A DNA stretch of 64,000 nucleotides from an uncultured Shewanella sp. (GCF_947491715.1 NZ_CANLKR010000011.1:61337-125336), one strand, 5' to 3'; shown: positions 1 through 11,859, counted from the stretch's first letter. Notes: a model not told the origin generated them from the letters alone. Numbers and translations: made by a program.

Positions 1-310
1 TATTAATAAATACATTCAAAACTACAGAAACCATAAAAAGACAAAATAAAGAACACAATAAAAACAAATAAAGAACAATAGTAAATAATCACCCTTATTA
101 TAGAGAGATATGATCGTGTTATTCACTGTAATTCATTAAGAATATTGTGAACCAAGCCTCTATAAATTAAATAAAAAATCAAAAAATGATTATTTTTTGA
201 TTAAAAAGTCACTTTATTGGTAATTAGGAATAAAATCGATAGAATAACGAATAGATAATCTGTTACATTAAACTTATTCCCGCACCACAAACTTAACATT
301 AGATAAATTC
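1..310. other. AT-rich region upstream of crbR
   Basis: This stretch is strongly AT-rich with many A and T runs. No open reading frame, RNA gene or convincing hairpin was seen. It presumably holds the promoter of the response regulator that starts at 311, but no clear -35/-10 pair could be chosen in such AT-rich DNA. Confidence 0.5.
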
Positions 311-973
311 ATGAAGTCTGAAAAACTAACTATTATTATTGCGGATGATCATCCTTTATTTAGAAATGCACTAAGACAAGCATTAACCAACGTATTTACC
401 AATACCCTCTGGTATGAAGCTGATAGCGCAGATGCATTACGATCTTCATTGGATAATCCCGAATTAAATCCCGATCTAATATTACTCGATTTACAAATGC
501 CAGGATCAAACGGTTACTCTACTTTAATCCATTTAAGAGCACACTATCCCAGCATTCCAGTGGTTGTTATTTCAGCATATGAAGATAACGATACTATCAG
601 CAGAGCAATGCACTATGGCAGCTCAGGTTTCATTCCAAAATCAGCTTCTATGGATACGCTCGCTAATGCGATCTCCACTGTTTTATTAGGCGACTTTTGG
701 TTACCCGAAGGCGTTGAATTACAAGAAATCAATAATGATGATATTAATCAAATGGCTTGTAAATTAAAAACATTAACGCCTCAACAATATAAAGTGCTGC
801 AAATGTTCGCAGAAGGGCTCCTCAACAAACAGATAGCCTATGATTTATCTGTATCAGAAGCCACCATTAAGGCCCACGCCACTGCTATTTTCAAAAAGCT
901 TGGCGTGAGAAATCGAACACAAGCCGTCATATCATTAAAACAATTAGAAATGAAAAAAAGCCCGATAGAGTAA
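311..973 (+). CDS. crbR: LuxR/NarL-family response regulator, CrbR-like
   Basis: This is a cytoplasmic DNA-binding response regulator of 220 aa. The receiver domain (about residues 5-125) has the acidic pair in ADDHP, the phospho-acceptor Asp60 in LLDLQMPG, Ser88 and Lys110. A LuxR-type helix-turn-helix follows at about 153-217 (LTPQQYKVLQMFAEG, then SVSEATIKAHATAIFKKLGV). In Vibrio, Pseudomonas and relatives the CrbS/CrbR pair activates acs during the acetate switch. A CrbS-type kinase and acs lie 3-7 kb downstream, so CrbR is the best assignment. The assignment is by context, because NarL-type regulators look much alike. The frmAB operon and a LysR gene separate it from its probable kinase. 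Confidence 0.75.
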   Translation: MKSEKLTIIIADDHPLFRNALRQALTNVFTNTLWYEADSADALRSSLDNPELNPDLILLDLQMPGSNGYSTLIHLRAHYPSIPVVVISAYEDNDTISRAMHYGSSGFIPKSASMDTLANAISTVLLGDFWLPEGVELQEINNDDINQMACKLKTLTPQQYKVLQMFAEGLLNKQIAYDLSVSEATIKAHATAIFKKLGVRNRTQAVISLKQLEMKKSPIE

Positions 974-989
974 CACTAATACGGGCTTT
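957..989. terminator. Bidirectional terminator between crbR and frmB
   Basis: The inverted repeat AAAGCCCG (957-964) / CGGGCTTT (982-989) overlaps the last codons of crbR. On the minus strand the hairpin is followed by a run of T residues, so it fits best as the terminator of frmA-frmB. It could also act on the plus strand. Confidence 0.55.
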
Positions 990-1000
990 GGTGCGCAATG

Positions 1001-1036
1001 TTCCCATTAAAAATCGATTGTGGTTTTTAATGGGAA
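1001..1036. terminator. Strong hairpin 3' of crbR
   Basis: This is a perfect 13-bp inverted repeat (TTCCCATTAAAAA, 1001-1013, with its complement at 1024-1036) around a 10-nt loop, in the gap between convergent crbR and frmB. There is no long T run after the stem. It probably protects or ends transcripts. Confidence 0.45.
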
Positions 1037-1043
1037 TGCTGAT

Positions 1044-1901
1044 TCATAAATCGATATCAAAATGCTTAGCATGAAACACTAAGTGCTCTTCTATGAAACT
1101 GGCAATAAAATAATAACTGTGATCATATCCAGATTGCATTCTCAATGTAACAGGATAAGCGTTATGTTCAAGCAACGCTTGTAAACTTTCGGGTTTAAGC
1201 TCTTTATCTAAAAAAGGATCATCCAAACCTTGATCGATAAAAATGGGCGTAGATATGCCATGAGAGCGTATTAATTCGACTGAATCATATTGCTTCCATG
1301 AATCAATATTCTTGCCTAAATACGCAGTAAAAGCTTTTTGTCCCCAAGGCGATGACATTGGATGACAAATAGGACTAAATGCAGAAATAGAAGTATATCG
1401 CTCTGATGTTAATCCTAACACCAACGCACCATGTCCCCCCATTGAATGACCCGAAATAGCCCTTTTATCACTTACGGAAAAGTTTGCCTCAATCAGCTCA
1501 GGTAATTCAACAGACACATAATCAAACATACGATAATGCTCAGCCCAAGGCTCCTCTGTGGCATTAAGATAAAACCCGGCTCCCTGACCTAGGTCATAAG
1601 CCCCATCTTCAGCATCAGCAACGTTATCCCCTCTGGGACTGGTATCCATCGCCACAATGGCAATACCCAGTTTTGCGGCAACACCCAAAGCCCCTGCTTT
1701 TTGCATGAAATTTTCATCCGTGCAAGTGAGGCCCGATAACCAATATACAACAGGAACAGGCTGAACATGACTTTGAGGCGGTAAAAAAATGGCAAAACGC
1801 ATTTCACAACCCGTACTTGTCGACATATGTTGATACTGTTGATGTAATCCACCAAAAACTTTATTACTGCTAAGCAGAGTCAGGGGTGATTTATTTTTCA
1901 T
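1044..1901 (-). CDS. frmB: S-formylglutathione hydrolase
   Basis: This cytoplasmic esterase hydrolyses S-formylglutathione to formate and glutathione, the second step of glutathione-dependent formaldehyde detoxification. The 285-aa product has the alpha/beta-hydrolase fold. It shows YWLSGLTCTDENF near the N-terminus (oxyanion region), TSPRGDNVADA, the nucleophile Ser153 in GHSMGGHGAL, and a C-terminal catalytic His in GYDHSYYF. Its length matches the family (about 280 aa). The ATG start has GAGG upstream. It lies 18 nt after frmA on the same strand, so the two form an operon. Confidence 0.93.
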   Translation of the reverse strand: MKNKSPLTLLSSNKVFGGLHQQYQHMSTSTGCEMRFAIFLPPQSHVQPVPVVYWLSGLTCTDENFMQKAGALGVAAKLGIAIVAMDTSPRGDNVADAEDGAYDLGQGAGFYLNATEEPWAEHYRMFDYVSVELPELIEANFSVSDKRAISGHSMGGHGALVLGLTSERYTSISAFSPICHPMSSPWGQKAFTAYLGKNIDSWKQYDSVELIRSHGISTPIFIDQGLDDPFLDKELKPESLQALLEHNAYPVTLRMQSGYDHSYYFIASFIEEHLVFHAKHFDIDL

Positions 1902-1919
1902 TAATCATTACCTCAATCA

Positions 1920-3104
<1,185 letters not shown>

Positions 3105-3226
3105 TCATTAAAATCATTATATTCATTACCCCAAAAATGATAATCATGTAAAATTGAAAATAACTTTTACTGTATAGTAATAATGAAACCCTGTTCATCA
3201 GTATTAATCATAGTGAGTAAATAATC

Positions 3227-4096
3227 ATGTTAGGTTGGGAGGGAGTTTGCGAATTCGTGGCTGTTGCCGAAACAGAAAGCTTTACCTTAGCGGCAAAAAA
3301 GCTGGGTATTTCAACCGCTCAAGTCAGTAGACAAATCACGGCATTAGAAGCAAAACTCGCCGCAAAACTTTTCTATCGCACAACACGAAAGGTATCGGTC
3401 ACTGAAGTGGGTAAAATATATTATCAGCATTGTCGCCAAATATTAGACGGTTTAGATGAAGCAGAACGTGCTATCACTAATCTTCACTCTACTCCTCGAG
3501 GTTATTTAAAGTTAACCGCTCCAAATACTTACGGTGAACGTACGATTGCCCCTATCATCAACGATTTTATTGCTCGCTATCCAGAACTGAATGTCCAGCT
3601 TCACCTATCAAATAAACCATTAGATCTCGTAGATGAAGGCTTTGACTTAGGCATACGCTTAGGGCATTTGGAAGATTCCAGTATGATGGCCAAACAATTA
3701 TCATCACGAAAACTTTATGTATGCGCGTCTCCTGATTACATCAAGCGTCATGGTTTGCCCGTTCAATTAAGCGATCTTGAGCATCATAATTGCTTACTTG
3801 GAACAAAAGATTATTGGCAATTTAGAGATCAAAGTAAAAGACGCAGTCTTCGCGTCAAAGGTAACTTACGCTGTAATAGCGGCCAAGCGCTCACCGATGC
3901 GGCATTAAAGAGCATAGGCATTATTCAATTACCTGACTATTATGTCCTTCCCTATATTCAACAAAAATTACTGATTAACCTGTTTGACGATTATATAGAT
4001 TCAGATGGGATCTGGGCCATATATCCACATAATCGCCATTTATCACCTAAAGTAAGAATGCTAGTGGATTACCTAGCCAAACAATTAACCCCATAA
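3227..4096 (+). CDS. LysR-family transcriptional regulator
   Basis: This LysR-type regulator of 289 aa has an N-terminal winged helix-turn-helix at residues 1-65 (FTLAAKKLGISTAQVSRQITALE) and a C-terminal substrate-binding domain starting near residue 92 (GYLKLTAPNTYGE). It is divergent from frmA across a 182-bp gap. LysR genes commonly control the neighbouring divergent operon, so it probably regulates formaldehyde detoxification. The inducer cannot be read from sequence. Confidence 0.88.
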   Translation: MLGWEGVCEFVAVAETESFTLAAKKLGISTAQVSRQITALEAKLAAKLFYRTTRKVSVTEVGKIYYQHCRQILDGLDEAERAITNLHSTPRGYLKLTAPNTYGERTIAPIINDFIARYPELNVQLHLSNKPLDLVDEGFDLGIRLGHLEDSSMMAKQLSSRKLYVCASPDYIKRHGLPVQLSDLEHHNCLLGTKDYWQFRDQSKRRSLRVKGNLRCNSGQALTDAALKSIGIIQLPDYYVLPYIQQKLLINLFDDYIDSDGIWAIYPHNRHLSPKVRMLVDYLAKQLTP

Positions 4097-4135
4097 AATT
4101 AAATAATAGAAGAGTTGACACCCCTTTCTATTATA

Positions 4136-7100
4136 CTATCCATTAATCAGACTAGACATAAGCCCTTTCAGCGCTGCAGGTTTAACCATTTTTGCCATGA
4201 ATTCATAACCTCGTTGATGAACATCATCAATCAATGTTTTTTGCGTATTGGCAGTGATCAGGATCCCAGGAATAGACTCACCATAGAGAGCACGGATTCC
4301 ATCCATTGCATCAACGCCATTTTTACCATCATCTAGATGGAAATCTGACAAAATAATATTCGGTACAACGTGTAAACGAACCAATAATGCCTTTGCCTCA
4401 TCGAAGGAAGCAGCACAGAACACCTCACACTGCCAACGAGTTAACAAGGATTCCAACCCCGCTAAAATAGCTTCTTCATTATCAATACATAACACCTTAA
4501 TGCCCGCTAAAGGCTGCATTAAGGAAGGCGTTACACTTAACTGTGGTTTAATGATGGACTGACCAAAAGGAATACAAATAGAAAAAAGCGACCCTTTTGT
4601 CAAAATGGATGCCACATGAACTTTATGATTTAGCACACGACTAATACGATCCACAATCGCCAAGCCTAATCCTAAGCCGCTGACCTGTTTAGTTTCAGGA
4701 TTTTCAAGTCGCTTAAATTCTCTGAAAATATGACTCAAATCAGACTCAGCAATTCCACAACCAGTATCAATCACTTGGATTTCTAATCCATGGGGTCGAT
4801 GGCGACAACCGAACACCACACGACCCCCTTTTGCATAACGATAAGCATTGGTCAAAAAGTTTTGTAGCACACGCCGCAATAAATAAGGATCAGAATTGAC
4901 TGTTGCCGAACAAGAAATATAACTAAAATCGATGCCACAATCAGTGGCCATGGCCTCAAACTCTATGGCCAATTCACTCATTAAATTCTTAATCATAAAG
5001 TCTTTACGATTCACGTCCACCGTACCAGAGTCTAGCTTTGAAATATCAAGCAAATCCGTCAACAACTCTCCAGCAGCTTTCAATGAACGACCAATATGGG
5101 ATAAGGTTTCCTGACCTGTTTGATTAAGATCAGGATCTTGGGATAAAGAAGCAGAAAACAAACGTGCAGCATTAAGCGGCTGCATCAAATCATGCCCCAC
5201 TGCAGCTAAAAATCGACTTTTAGAGGCGTTTGCTTTTTCTTCTTCTGCTTTGGCGCGGATCAATTGTGTATTTAAAACGGACAGTTCATGTGTTCTCGCT
5301 GTCACTCGTGTCTCTAAAGTATCATTCATCTCTTGCAAGGCTTTAGCTTGCTCTCGATATTGAGTAATATCAGTAAAGGTCATCACAAAGCCACCGCTCG
5401 GAATAGGATTGCCTTGCACCTTAATCACTCGGCCATCTTGCCGTTCCCGCTCTGAAACATGAGATGAGCCTTGACGCATAAATTCCACTCGTTTAGCAAC
5501 TTGCTCCTCAATATCACCTTCACCGCAATACCCCCTCATTGCATTAAAGCGGATCACATCCGCAATCGGCATGCCCGCTTTTAAAAAGGTGTCAGGATAA
5601 TCGTATAACTTAACGTATTTTTCATTCCAAGCCACTAAGTTTAAGTCTTTATCAACCACGCTCATACCTTCATAAGCGTGTTCTATTGCCCCACGTAACA
5701 TTTCCTGACTTAGCATAATTTTTGAAGAAGCATCATCAACAAGATTAAACACTTCATCAATGGCTAAATCTCTGCCATGTACCACAGAATCCATCACTAA
5801 AGCCGCACTGGACCCACCTAAAATTCCCGCAAGTAAATGCTCCGTTTGCATCACTAATTCAGGCGGAGCCACTTTATCTCGCATGTCATTTTTGACCGCA
5901 TCCTTTGAAAATTGAGAAAAACTCTCATAGGCGTCTGAAGCACTCATAAAACGGCTCGCGAGCATTAATAAATCTTGATGAGTAATAGATGTAGAGCGAT
6001 TGGTTGAAGCACTTTTTAATGCGCCAGGTGTCACAAAAGCACGCGCTTGCATCCTTTCAACAACACCCGCACGACACCAAATAGAACCTAGAATGTAACC
6101 TAGAATATTGGCCAGCAAGGCATAAGAAATATCAATGGCATCAGGCCTTATTGCCGACATAAAATCAACATGCAGCACTTGATCACCAACCGAGTCAATC
6201 ACCTCTTGCCATAAAATGATAAACCAAACACTAAAGCCGGTAATTAAGCCAATGAAAACACCACCACGATTACCATGCGTCCAATACATACCGCCGATTA
6301 ATGCCGGCGCAAGCTGAGCAAAAGCACCAAAAGATAAAATACCTAAGCCCGCTAATGAACGGCTATCTAACAAAGCGAGATAACACAGATAACCCATACC
6401 TAAAATCAAAATAATGGTTAGCCGTCTCGCATTCAGCAACACACTTGAAAAGTGACTAAAGTTTTTTTGCTTAATTTGCTCAGTGCGAAGCATAATGGGG
6501 ACAACCCATTCATTGCTCACCATGACACTAATGGTCACAACAGCGACAATAACCATACCTGTTGCAGCTGAAATCGTGCCCAAAAGGGCAATAATCGATA
6601 AAGAAGGATGTTGTAACACTAAAGGTAAGTTAACCACATAACTATCCGGTGAAACCACATCCCCTAAAATACTTTTTCCTGCCAACGCTATAGGGATCAC
6701 AAATAAAGCAAATAAAATTAAATAAAGTGGAAACAACCAACGTGCCTTCACTAAGGTTTTCTCACTGTCGCACTCCACCATCATGACGTGAAACTGTCTC
6801 GGCATACATAAAAAAGCGGCCATACCCACAAAGAGCTCAGGCAATAACGACATAAAATTAAAGTCGGTTTGGCTGATCACATCTTGACTGACTGTGTTTT
6901 GCCACAGATCGCCCACACCATCAAACACATCAAATATGATGATTAAACCAATTAATAAAAATGCAACCAGCTTTACCAGTGATTCAAACGCAATCGCCAA
7001 TATCATTCCAGGATTATGTTCTGTCGCATTGAGTTTTTGCGTCCCAAATAAAATCGCAAATAAGGCTAAAATCACAGTGATAATCAAAGCTTCTGTTTCA

Positions 7101-7561
7101 GTATCAAATAATCCCTCCCCTTGCTGAAACAAGCTCATACCAAATACCATGGCTTTTAACTGTAAGACGATATAAGGCATAATGGCAAAAAGGGCAATCA
7201 AAGTCACAATAGCCGCTAACACTTGTGATTTACCGTACCTTGCAGCAATAAAATCGGCCACTGAAGTAATATTATGGGTTTTTGTTACCACCACTATTTT
7301 CTTCAGTAATCCAAAACCAACAGTAAAAAACAATAATGGCCCGAGAAATATTGGCAGAAAAGACCAAATGTCTTCCGCTGATTGGCCCACTGTTCCTAAA
7401 AAACTCCAAGAAGAGCAATACACACCTAAACTCAGCGCATAGATCCACACTTGCATTCGTTTAGTGATTTTAACAAACCAACGTTCAGCTCCCCAAGCTA
7501 ATAAGAATAATGTCAAAGCATATAAAATGGCTGTTGCACTGATAATAATTGTAAACTTCAT
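4136..7561 (-). CDS. crbS: Hybrid sensor histidine kinase with sodium:solute symporter domain, CrbS-like
   Basis: This inner-membrane sensor of 1141 aa begins with an SSF (PutP-like) multi-helix transport domain (about residues 1-510). A PAS domain follows (about 625-735; AYEGMSVVDKDLNLVAWN), then a short coiled linker. The HisKA domain has phospho-acceptor His790 in AVGHDLMQPLN. The HATPase domain has NFLTNAYRYAKGG, DTGCGIAESD and GLGLGLAIVDR. The C-terminal receiver has Asp1073 in ILSDFHLDDG and a conserved Lys in MVKP. This layout is that of CrbS (MxtR in pseudomonads), which controls acs through CrbR. It is divergent from acs. Whether the symporter domain transports or only senses is unknown here. 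Confidence 0.9.
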   Translation of the reverse strand: MKFTIIISATAILYALTLFLLAWGAERWFVKITKRMQVWIYALSLGVYCSSWSFLGTVGQSAEDIWSFLPIFLGPLLFFTVGFGLLKKIVVVTKTHNITSVADFIAARYGKSQVLAAIVTLIALFAIMPYIVLQLKAMVFGMSLFQQGEGLFDTETEALIITVILALFAILFGTQKLNATEHNPGMILAIAFESLVKLVAFLLIGLIIIFDVFDGVGDLWQNTVSQDVISQTDFNFMSLLPELFVGMAAFLCMPRQFHVMMVECDSEKTLVKARWLFPLYLILFALFVIPIALAGKSILGDVVSPDSYVVNLPLVLQHPSLSIIALLGTISAATGMVIVAVVTISVMVSNEWVVPIMLRTEQIKQKNFSHFSSVLLNARRLTIILILGMGYLCYLALLDSRSLAGLGILSFGAFAQLAPALIGGMYWTHGNRGGVFIGLITGFSVWFIILWQEVIDSVGDQVLHVDFMSAIRPDAIDISYALLANILGYILGSIWCRAGVVERMQARAFVTPGALKSASTNRSTSITHQDLLMLASRFMSASDAYESFSQFSKDAVKNDMRDKVAPPELVMQTEHLLAGILGGSSAALVMDSVVHGRDLAIDEVFNLVDDASSKIMLSQEMLRGAIEHAYEGMSVVDKDLNLVAWNEKYVKLYDYPDTFLKAGMPIADVIRFNAMRGYCGEGDIEEQVAKRVEFMRQGSSHVSERERQDGRVIKVQGNPIPSGGFVMTFTDITQYREQAKALQEMNDTLETRVTARTHELSVLNTQLIRAKAEEEKANASKSRFLAAVGHDLMQPLNAARLFSASLSQDPDLNQTGQETLSHIGRSLKAAGELLTDLLDISKLDSGTVDVNRKDFMIKNLMSELAIEFEAMATDCGIDFSYISCSATVNSDPYLLRRVLQNFLTNAYRYAKGGRVVFGCRHRPHGLEIQVIDTGCGIAESDLSHIFREFKRLENPETKQVSGLGLGLAIVDRISRVLNHKVHVASILTKGSLFSICIPFGQSIIKPQLSVTPSLMQPLAGIKVLCIDNEEAILAGLESLLTRWQCEVFCAASFDEAKALLVRLHVVPNIILSDFHLDDGKNGVDAMDGIRALYGESIPGILITANTQKTLIDDVHQRGYEFMAKMVKPAALKGLMSSLING

Positions 7562-7988
7562 AACTCTCTCATTGCTAAGGTATGCCGAACTTTTATAGTG
7601 GGTTCAACAGCCCTTAATTTGACTCTCAATATCATCCTAGACTCGTACCAAAGACATTGACTCAGCTCATTTGAAAATACCTGTTTTCATTCATTAAAAA
7701 TAAATGCCTCAAAAAAGCCAAAATGCACATGCGTAGTCTATCGAGAATAAAAACCAACAGCTATCAAATTCATACAAGTCATTCTCTGAAATAAAACCTA
7801 TAAGCATTCAATAAAAGAATCCCTCTAAAAACAAACTCAGAAAACCAACAAATAAAACCAAATACAAACAAAATAAAAACAAAGGCTGTTAATCAACAAC
7901 AAAAAGCCTTGTATTTGAACTGGTTCAAGCCAAAATTTAATGCTATTTTAAAATCACTTTCTCGCCTGAACATTAACAGGGAATTCTA
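7562..7988. promoter_or_regulatory. Divergent control region between crbS and acs
   Basis: This 427-bp gene-free, A-rich region must hold both the crbS and the acs promoter. The acs-proximal part has the inverted repeat AAGGCT/AGCCTT (7882-7909) and the palindrome at 7915-7928. The acs start is preceded by AGGGA. No small ORF with coding character was seen. Confidence 0.6.
7915..7928. promoter_or_regulatory. Palindrome TTGAAC-N2-GTTCAA upstream of acs
   Basis: This perfect 6-2-6 inverted repeat lies about 60 bp before the acs start codon, the right place and size for a dimeric regulator's operator. CrbR is a candidate because it is the expected activator of acs. The sequence was not compared with any published CrbR motif. 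Confidence 0.35.
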
Positions 7989-9935
7989 ATGGAAGCTCAA
8001 TCTCTCTACAAAATTCCAAGTACCATAGCCGAAAAAACACTGATAAATGACGAACAATACAAAAAAATGTATCAAGAGTCAGTCATTAACCCAACAGGGT
8101 TTTGGCGAGAACATGGTAAACGTATTGATTGGATTAAACCTTATAGCCAAATAAAAAAAACCTCATTTGACGATCATAACCTTTACATAAAATGGTTTTA
8201 TGATGGCACACTTAACGCTTCAGCTAATTGCCTTGATAGGCACCTCAAACACGATGAAAATAAACTCGCCATTATTTGGGAAGGCGACGATGCCAAAAAA
8301 CAGCGAACGTTAACTTATTTAGAATTGCACCAACAAGTCTGCCAATTTGCCAATGCACTATTAAGTCAAGGTGTAAGACGTTCCGATGTTGTCACTATTT
8401 ATATGCCAATGATCCCAGAAGCCATTATCGCTATGTTAGCCTGTGCGAGAATAGGCGCTGTACATTCAGTGATCTTTGGTGGATTTTCTCCCGAATCCAT
8501 TGCAGCCAGAATAATAGATGGGCAATCAAAAGTGGTCATTACTGCCGATGAAGGGATCAGAGCAGGTCGTATCATTCCATTAAAAAATAATGTGGATGAA
8601 GCCATATCGCACACTGACGTTACTTGTGTAGAGAAAGTCATTGTCATTGAACATACTTCAGGCGATGTCACTTGGAATAAAGAAAGAGATGTCAGTTGGC
8701 ATGCACTCATGAGTACGGCATCAGAGCATTGTCCCTATGAAGAAATGTCTGCAGAAGATCCCTTATTTCTTCTTTATACATCAGGCTCCACTGGTAGTCC
8801 TAAAGGAGTTTTGCATACAACAGGTGGCTACATGGTCTATGCATCAATGACTCATGAGTATATTTTTGATCATAAGAAAGACGATATCTATTGGTGTACT
8901 GCCGATGTAGGCTGGATAACGGGTCACTCCTATATGGTCTATGGTCCACTCGCCAATGGCGCCACCATTTTAATGCATGAAGGTGTCCCCAACTATCCTA
9001 GCCCTTCACGATTAGGCGAAATAATAGATAGGCATAAAGTCACCACCTTATACACTGCACCCACCTTAATACGCTCACTAATGGCAGAAGGAAAAGAGAA
9101 ATTTTCAGCATTTGATGGCAGTTCATTACGTATTCTAGGATCCGTTGGTGAGCCGATAAATCCTGAAGCATGGCGCTGGTATTATGACACCATAGGAAAA
9201 CAAACTTGCCCCATTGTCGATACTTGGTGGCAAACGGAAACAGGCGGTGTGTTGATCACTCCGCTACCTGGTGCAACGAACACAAAACCGGGGTCAGCCA
9301 CCCGTCCATTTTTTGGCGTTCAACCAGCATTGGTTGATAATCAGGGTAGCTTATTAGAAGGCGAAAGCGAAGGTAATCTAGTCATTCTTGACTCATGGCC
9401 TGGTCAAATGCGAACGATTTATGGGGATCATGATCGCTTTATTTTAACTTACTTTAAAACATTCAACGGCATGTATTGTACCGGCGACGGTGCACGACGA
9501 GATGAAGATGGTTACTATTGGATCACAGGCCGTGTTGATGATGTTATCAATGTTGCTGGGCACCGTTTGGGCACCGCTGAAATTGAAAGTGCACTAGTTG
9601 CTCATTCTCACGTCGCTGAAGCAGCCGTTGTCGGATATCCTCATCACATTAAAGGTCAAGGTATCTATGCATATGTCACCTTAAATACAGGCGTAAATGA
9701 GAGTGAGCAATTAATACAGGAACTCATTAAGTGGGTACGTAAAGAAATTGGCTCAATCGCCTCCCCCGATCTCATCCAGTGGGCGCCCAGCCTGCCAAAG
9801 ACCCGATCAGGCAAAATTATGCGCCGATTTTTGCGAAAAATAGCCTCAAATGAAACCACACAATTAGGCGATGCTTCAACCCTTGCCGATCCCAGTGTTA
9901 TTGATGTTTTAATAGCCAATCGATTAAATAAATAG
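7989..9935 (+). CDS. acs: Acetyl-CoA synthetase (AMP-forming)
   Basis: This cytoplasmic enzyme converts acetate, ATP and CoA to acetyl-CoA via acetyl-AMP, for high-affinity acetate use. The 648-aa ANL-superfamily protein shows the P-loop-like [19 protein letters not shown], the adenylate motif [10 protein letters not shown], the hinge [13 protein letters not shown], and the C-terminal [11 protein letters not shown] with the catalytic, acetylation-regulated Lys609. The length equals the family's (about 650 aa). AGGGA precedes the ATG. It is divergent from crbS, which fits CrbS/CrbR control of acetate assimilation. Confidence 0.97.
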   Translation: MEAQSLYKIPSTIAEKTLINDEQYKKMYQESVINPTGFWREHGKRIDWIKPYSQIKKTSFDDHNLYIKWFYDGTLNASANCLDRHLKHDENKLAIIWEGDDAKKQRTLTYLELHQQVCQFANALLSQGVRRSDVVTIYMPMIPEAIIAMLACARIGAVHSVIFGGFSPESIAARIIDGQSKVVITADEGIRAGRIIPLKNNVDEAISHTDVTCVEKVIVIEHTSGDVTWNKERDVSWHALMSTASEHCPYEEMSAEDPLFLLYTSGSTGSPKGVLHTTGGYMVYASMTHEYIFDHKKDDIYWCTADVGWITGHSYMVYGPLANGATILMHEGVPNYPSPSRLGEIIDRHKVTTLYTAPTLIRSLMAEGKEKFSAFDGSSLRILGSVGEPINPEAWRWYYDTIGKQTCPIVDTWWQTETGGVLITPLPGATNTKPGSATRPFFGVQPALVDNQGSLLEGESEGNLVILDSWPGQMRTIYGDHDRFILTYFKTFNGMYCTGDGARRDEDGYYWITGRVDDVINVAGHRLGTAEIESALVAHSHVAEAAVVGYPHHIKGQGIYAYVTLNTGVNESEQLIQELIKWVRKEIGSIASPDLIQWAPSLPKTRSGKIMRRFLRKIASNETTQLGDASTLADPSVIDVLIANRLNK

Positions 9936-9943
9936 TACCTACA

Positions 9944-9971
9944 CTCTCTCGAGCTCAATGGCTCGAGAGAG
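9944..9971. terminator. 11-bp perfect hairpin after acs
   Basis: CTCTCTCGAGC (9944-9954) pairs with its complement at 9961-9971 around a 6-nt loop, just past the acs stop. There is no U tract on either strand, so it may be a 3'-end stabiliser or a Rho-assisted stop rather than a classical terminator. Confidence 0.5.
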
Positions 9972-10038
9972 ACAAAACCATGATAAAATTCAACAGTACT
10001 GGTATGCTTACGGCAAATAAACATCATGATCATGCTAC

Positions 10039-11790
10039 GTGAAATTAAGAGACTACCAACAAGATTCTGTCGATGCCGCCATCAATCACTTTAAACAAAC
10101 AACAGACTCAGCGGTCCTTGTACTGCCCACTGGCGCAGGGAAAAGCATTGTCATTGCCCAGCTCGCTAAAATCGCAAAAGGACGTGTACTGGTTCTCACC
10201 CATGTAAAAGAGTTAGTGGCACAAAATGCAGAAAAAGTAGCATTACTCACCACTGCCGCCAGCATTTATTCTGCTGGATTAAAACAAAAATCCACCTCGG
10301 GTAAAACGGTGGTTGCGAGTATTCAATCTGCTGTAAAAAAGCCAGAGCAATTCAATGAAGCCTTTTCATTAGTCATTATCGATGAGTGCCATCGTGTCAG
10401 CAGTGAGAAAACCAGCCAATATCAACAATTATTAACTCATCTTTTCAAGCAAAATCCCAAATTAAAATTACTGGGCTTAACCGCCACCCCTTATCGCTTA
10501 GGAATAGGGTGGATATATCGACACCATTATCATGGAAAAATGGGTAACCCTGATAACGCCACTTTTGAGAAATGTATTTTCGAATTACCCATTCGTCCTC
10601 TGATCAAGTCAGGTTTTCTCAGTCAACCAAAAATGTTAGATGGCCTGTCGGCTCAATATGATTTTAGCCAACTCACACCGTCAAAGGCGGGAGAATATTC
10701 AGAAAGTGAAATAGACTCCTTACTTAACCATTCTGGGCGAGCGACAACAGCCATCATCAAACAGCTTATAGAATTAGCAAAAACGCGTCAGGGTATTATT
10801 ATTTTCGCCGCCACTATCAGACATGCCCAAGAAATGATGGCTCAGCTAACTTCTGAGACCGCCGTCCTCATTACAGGTAGTACATCAGGTCAAGAAAGAG
10901 ATGCTTATATTACTGCTTTTAAAGCAAGACAAATTAAATTTTTGGTCAATGTCTCAGTACTGACAACGGGCTTCGATGCACCTCATGTGGATTTGATAGC
11001 CATATTACGCCCCACAGCATCCGTCAGTTTATTTCAGCAAATGATTGGCCGAGGCCTTAGGATCTGTGAAAACAAGCCTGATTGTCTCGTCATCGATTAT
11101 GCTGCTAACGGCTATGACCTTTATTTTCCCGAAGTCGGTCAAATAAAACCTAATAGCAAAAGTAAGCCAGTACAAGTACTCTGCCCAATATGCCAATTTG
11201 CTAATATTTTTTGGGGAATAACCGATGATGATGGCGATATTATCGAACATTTTGGTCGGCGCTGTCAGGGACTCGTCTCACAAGGTTCAAACCAAAAACA
11301 AACCCAATGTGACTTTAGGTTTCGCTCTAAATCTTGCCCTCAATGCGGTGAAGAAAACGATATTGCCGCTAAAATTTGTCAACATTGTCAATCTACACTC
11401 GTTGATCCCGATAAACGTCTAAAAGAAGTGCTACAGCAAAAACACCACCACCTTTTCAAATGTCAGACCATGCTATTTGAAAGCCTCGATACGCATTTAC
11501 TTGTGCGCTATATCGATATAGATGGAAATGATTTTATACAACGCTTTTCAATGCAAACACCTGCACAGATCAGGGCGTTATATGCTATTTTTATTCACTC
11601 TCACACACGCACTCCCGGTATCGCGCATCCTAAATACACTGAGCCCAAAGACATCATTCAACATGCAGATAATTTCAGGAAACCCGACCTTCTATTGTTG
11701 AAAAAAAATAAAAATCGTTGGGATCTTATCGACACCTTCTTTGATTACCAAGGCCGATACCAAACTGATCGATTCGTTGAATTGGAATAA
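10039..11790 (+). CDS. radD: RadD-type DEAD/DEAH helicase
   Basis: This superfamily 2 helicase of 583 aa resembles E. coli RadD (YejH), a DNA-repair accessory ATPase, along its whole length. Motif I is VLPTGAGKS, motif II is IIDECHR, motif III is GLTATPYR, and motif VI is QMIGRGLRICE. A C-terminal zinc-ribbon region has several CxxC pairs (CPICQFAN, CPQCGEEND, CQHCQST). The start is GTG, since no in-frame ATG lies just upstream and residues KLRDYQQDSVDA match the family N-terminus. It lies between acs and grxA on the same strand, with gaps of 103 and 69 nt. Confidence 0.92.
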   Translation: MKLRDYQQDSVDAAINHFKQTTDSAVLVLPTGAGKSIVIAQLAKIAKGRVLVLTHVKELVAQNAEKVALLTTAASIYSAGLKQKSTSGKTVVASIQSAVKKPEQFNEAFSLVIIDECHRVSSEKTSQYQQLLTHLFKQNPKLKLLGLTATPYRLGIGWIYRHHYHGKMGNPDNATFEKCIFELPIRPLIKSGFLSQPKMLDGLSAQYDFSQLTPSKAGEYSESEIDSLLNHSGRATTAIIKQLIELAKTRQGIIIFAATIRHAQEMMAQLTSETAVLITGSTSGQERDAYITAFKARQIKFLVNVSVLTTGFDAPHVDLIAILRPTASVSLFQQMIGRGLRICENKPDCLVIDYAANGYDLYFPEVGQIKPNSKSKPVQVLCPICQFANIFWGITDDDGDIIEHFGRRCQGLVSQGSNQKQTQCDFRFRSKSCPQCGEENDIAAKICQHCQSTLVDPDKRLKEVLQQKHHHLFKCQTMLFESLDTHLLVRYIDIDGNDFIQRFSMQTPAQIRALYAIFIHSHTRTPGIAHPKYTEPKDIIQHADNFRKPDLLLLKKNKNRWDLIDTFFDYQGRYQTDRFVELE

Positions 11791-11859
11791 ATACTCTCGC
11801 CATTATGAAATACTAAAGCCATATGGTATAAATACGGCAAAGATATTTTAGGAGCTAAT

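Noticed and set aside
1589..1855. Minus-strand frame of 88 codons inside frmB
   Set aside because: It lies wholly within frmB in another frame, and the frmB frame carries all the enzyme motifs.
7915..7928. LexA (SOS) box upstream of acs
   Set aside because: The palindrome lacks the CTG-N10-CAG pattern and precedes a metabolic gene.
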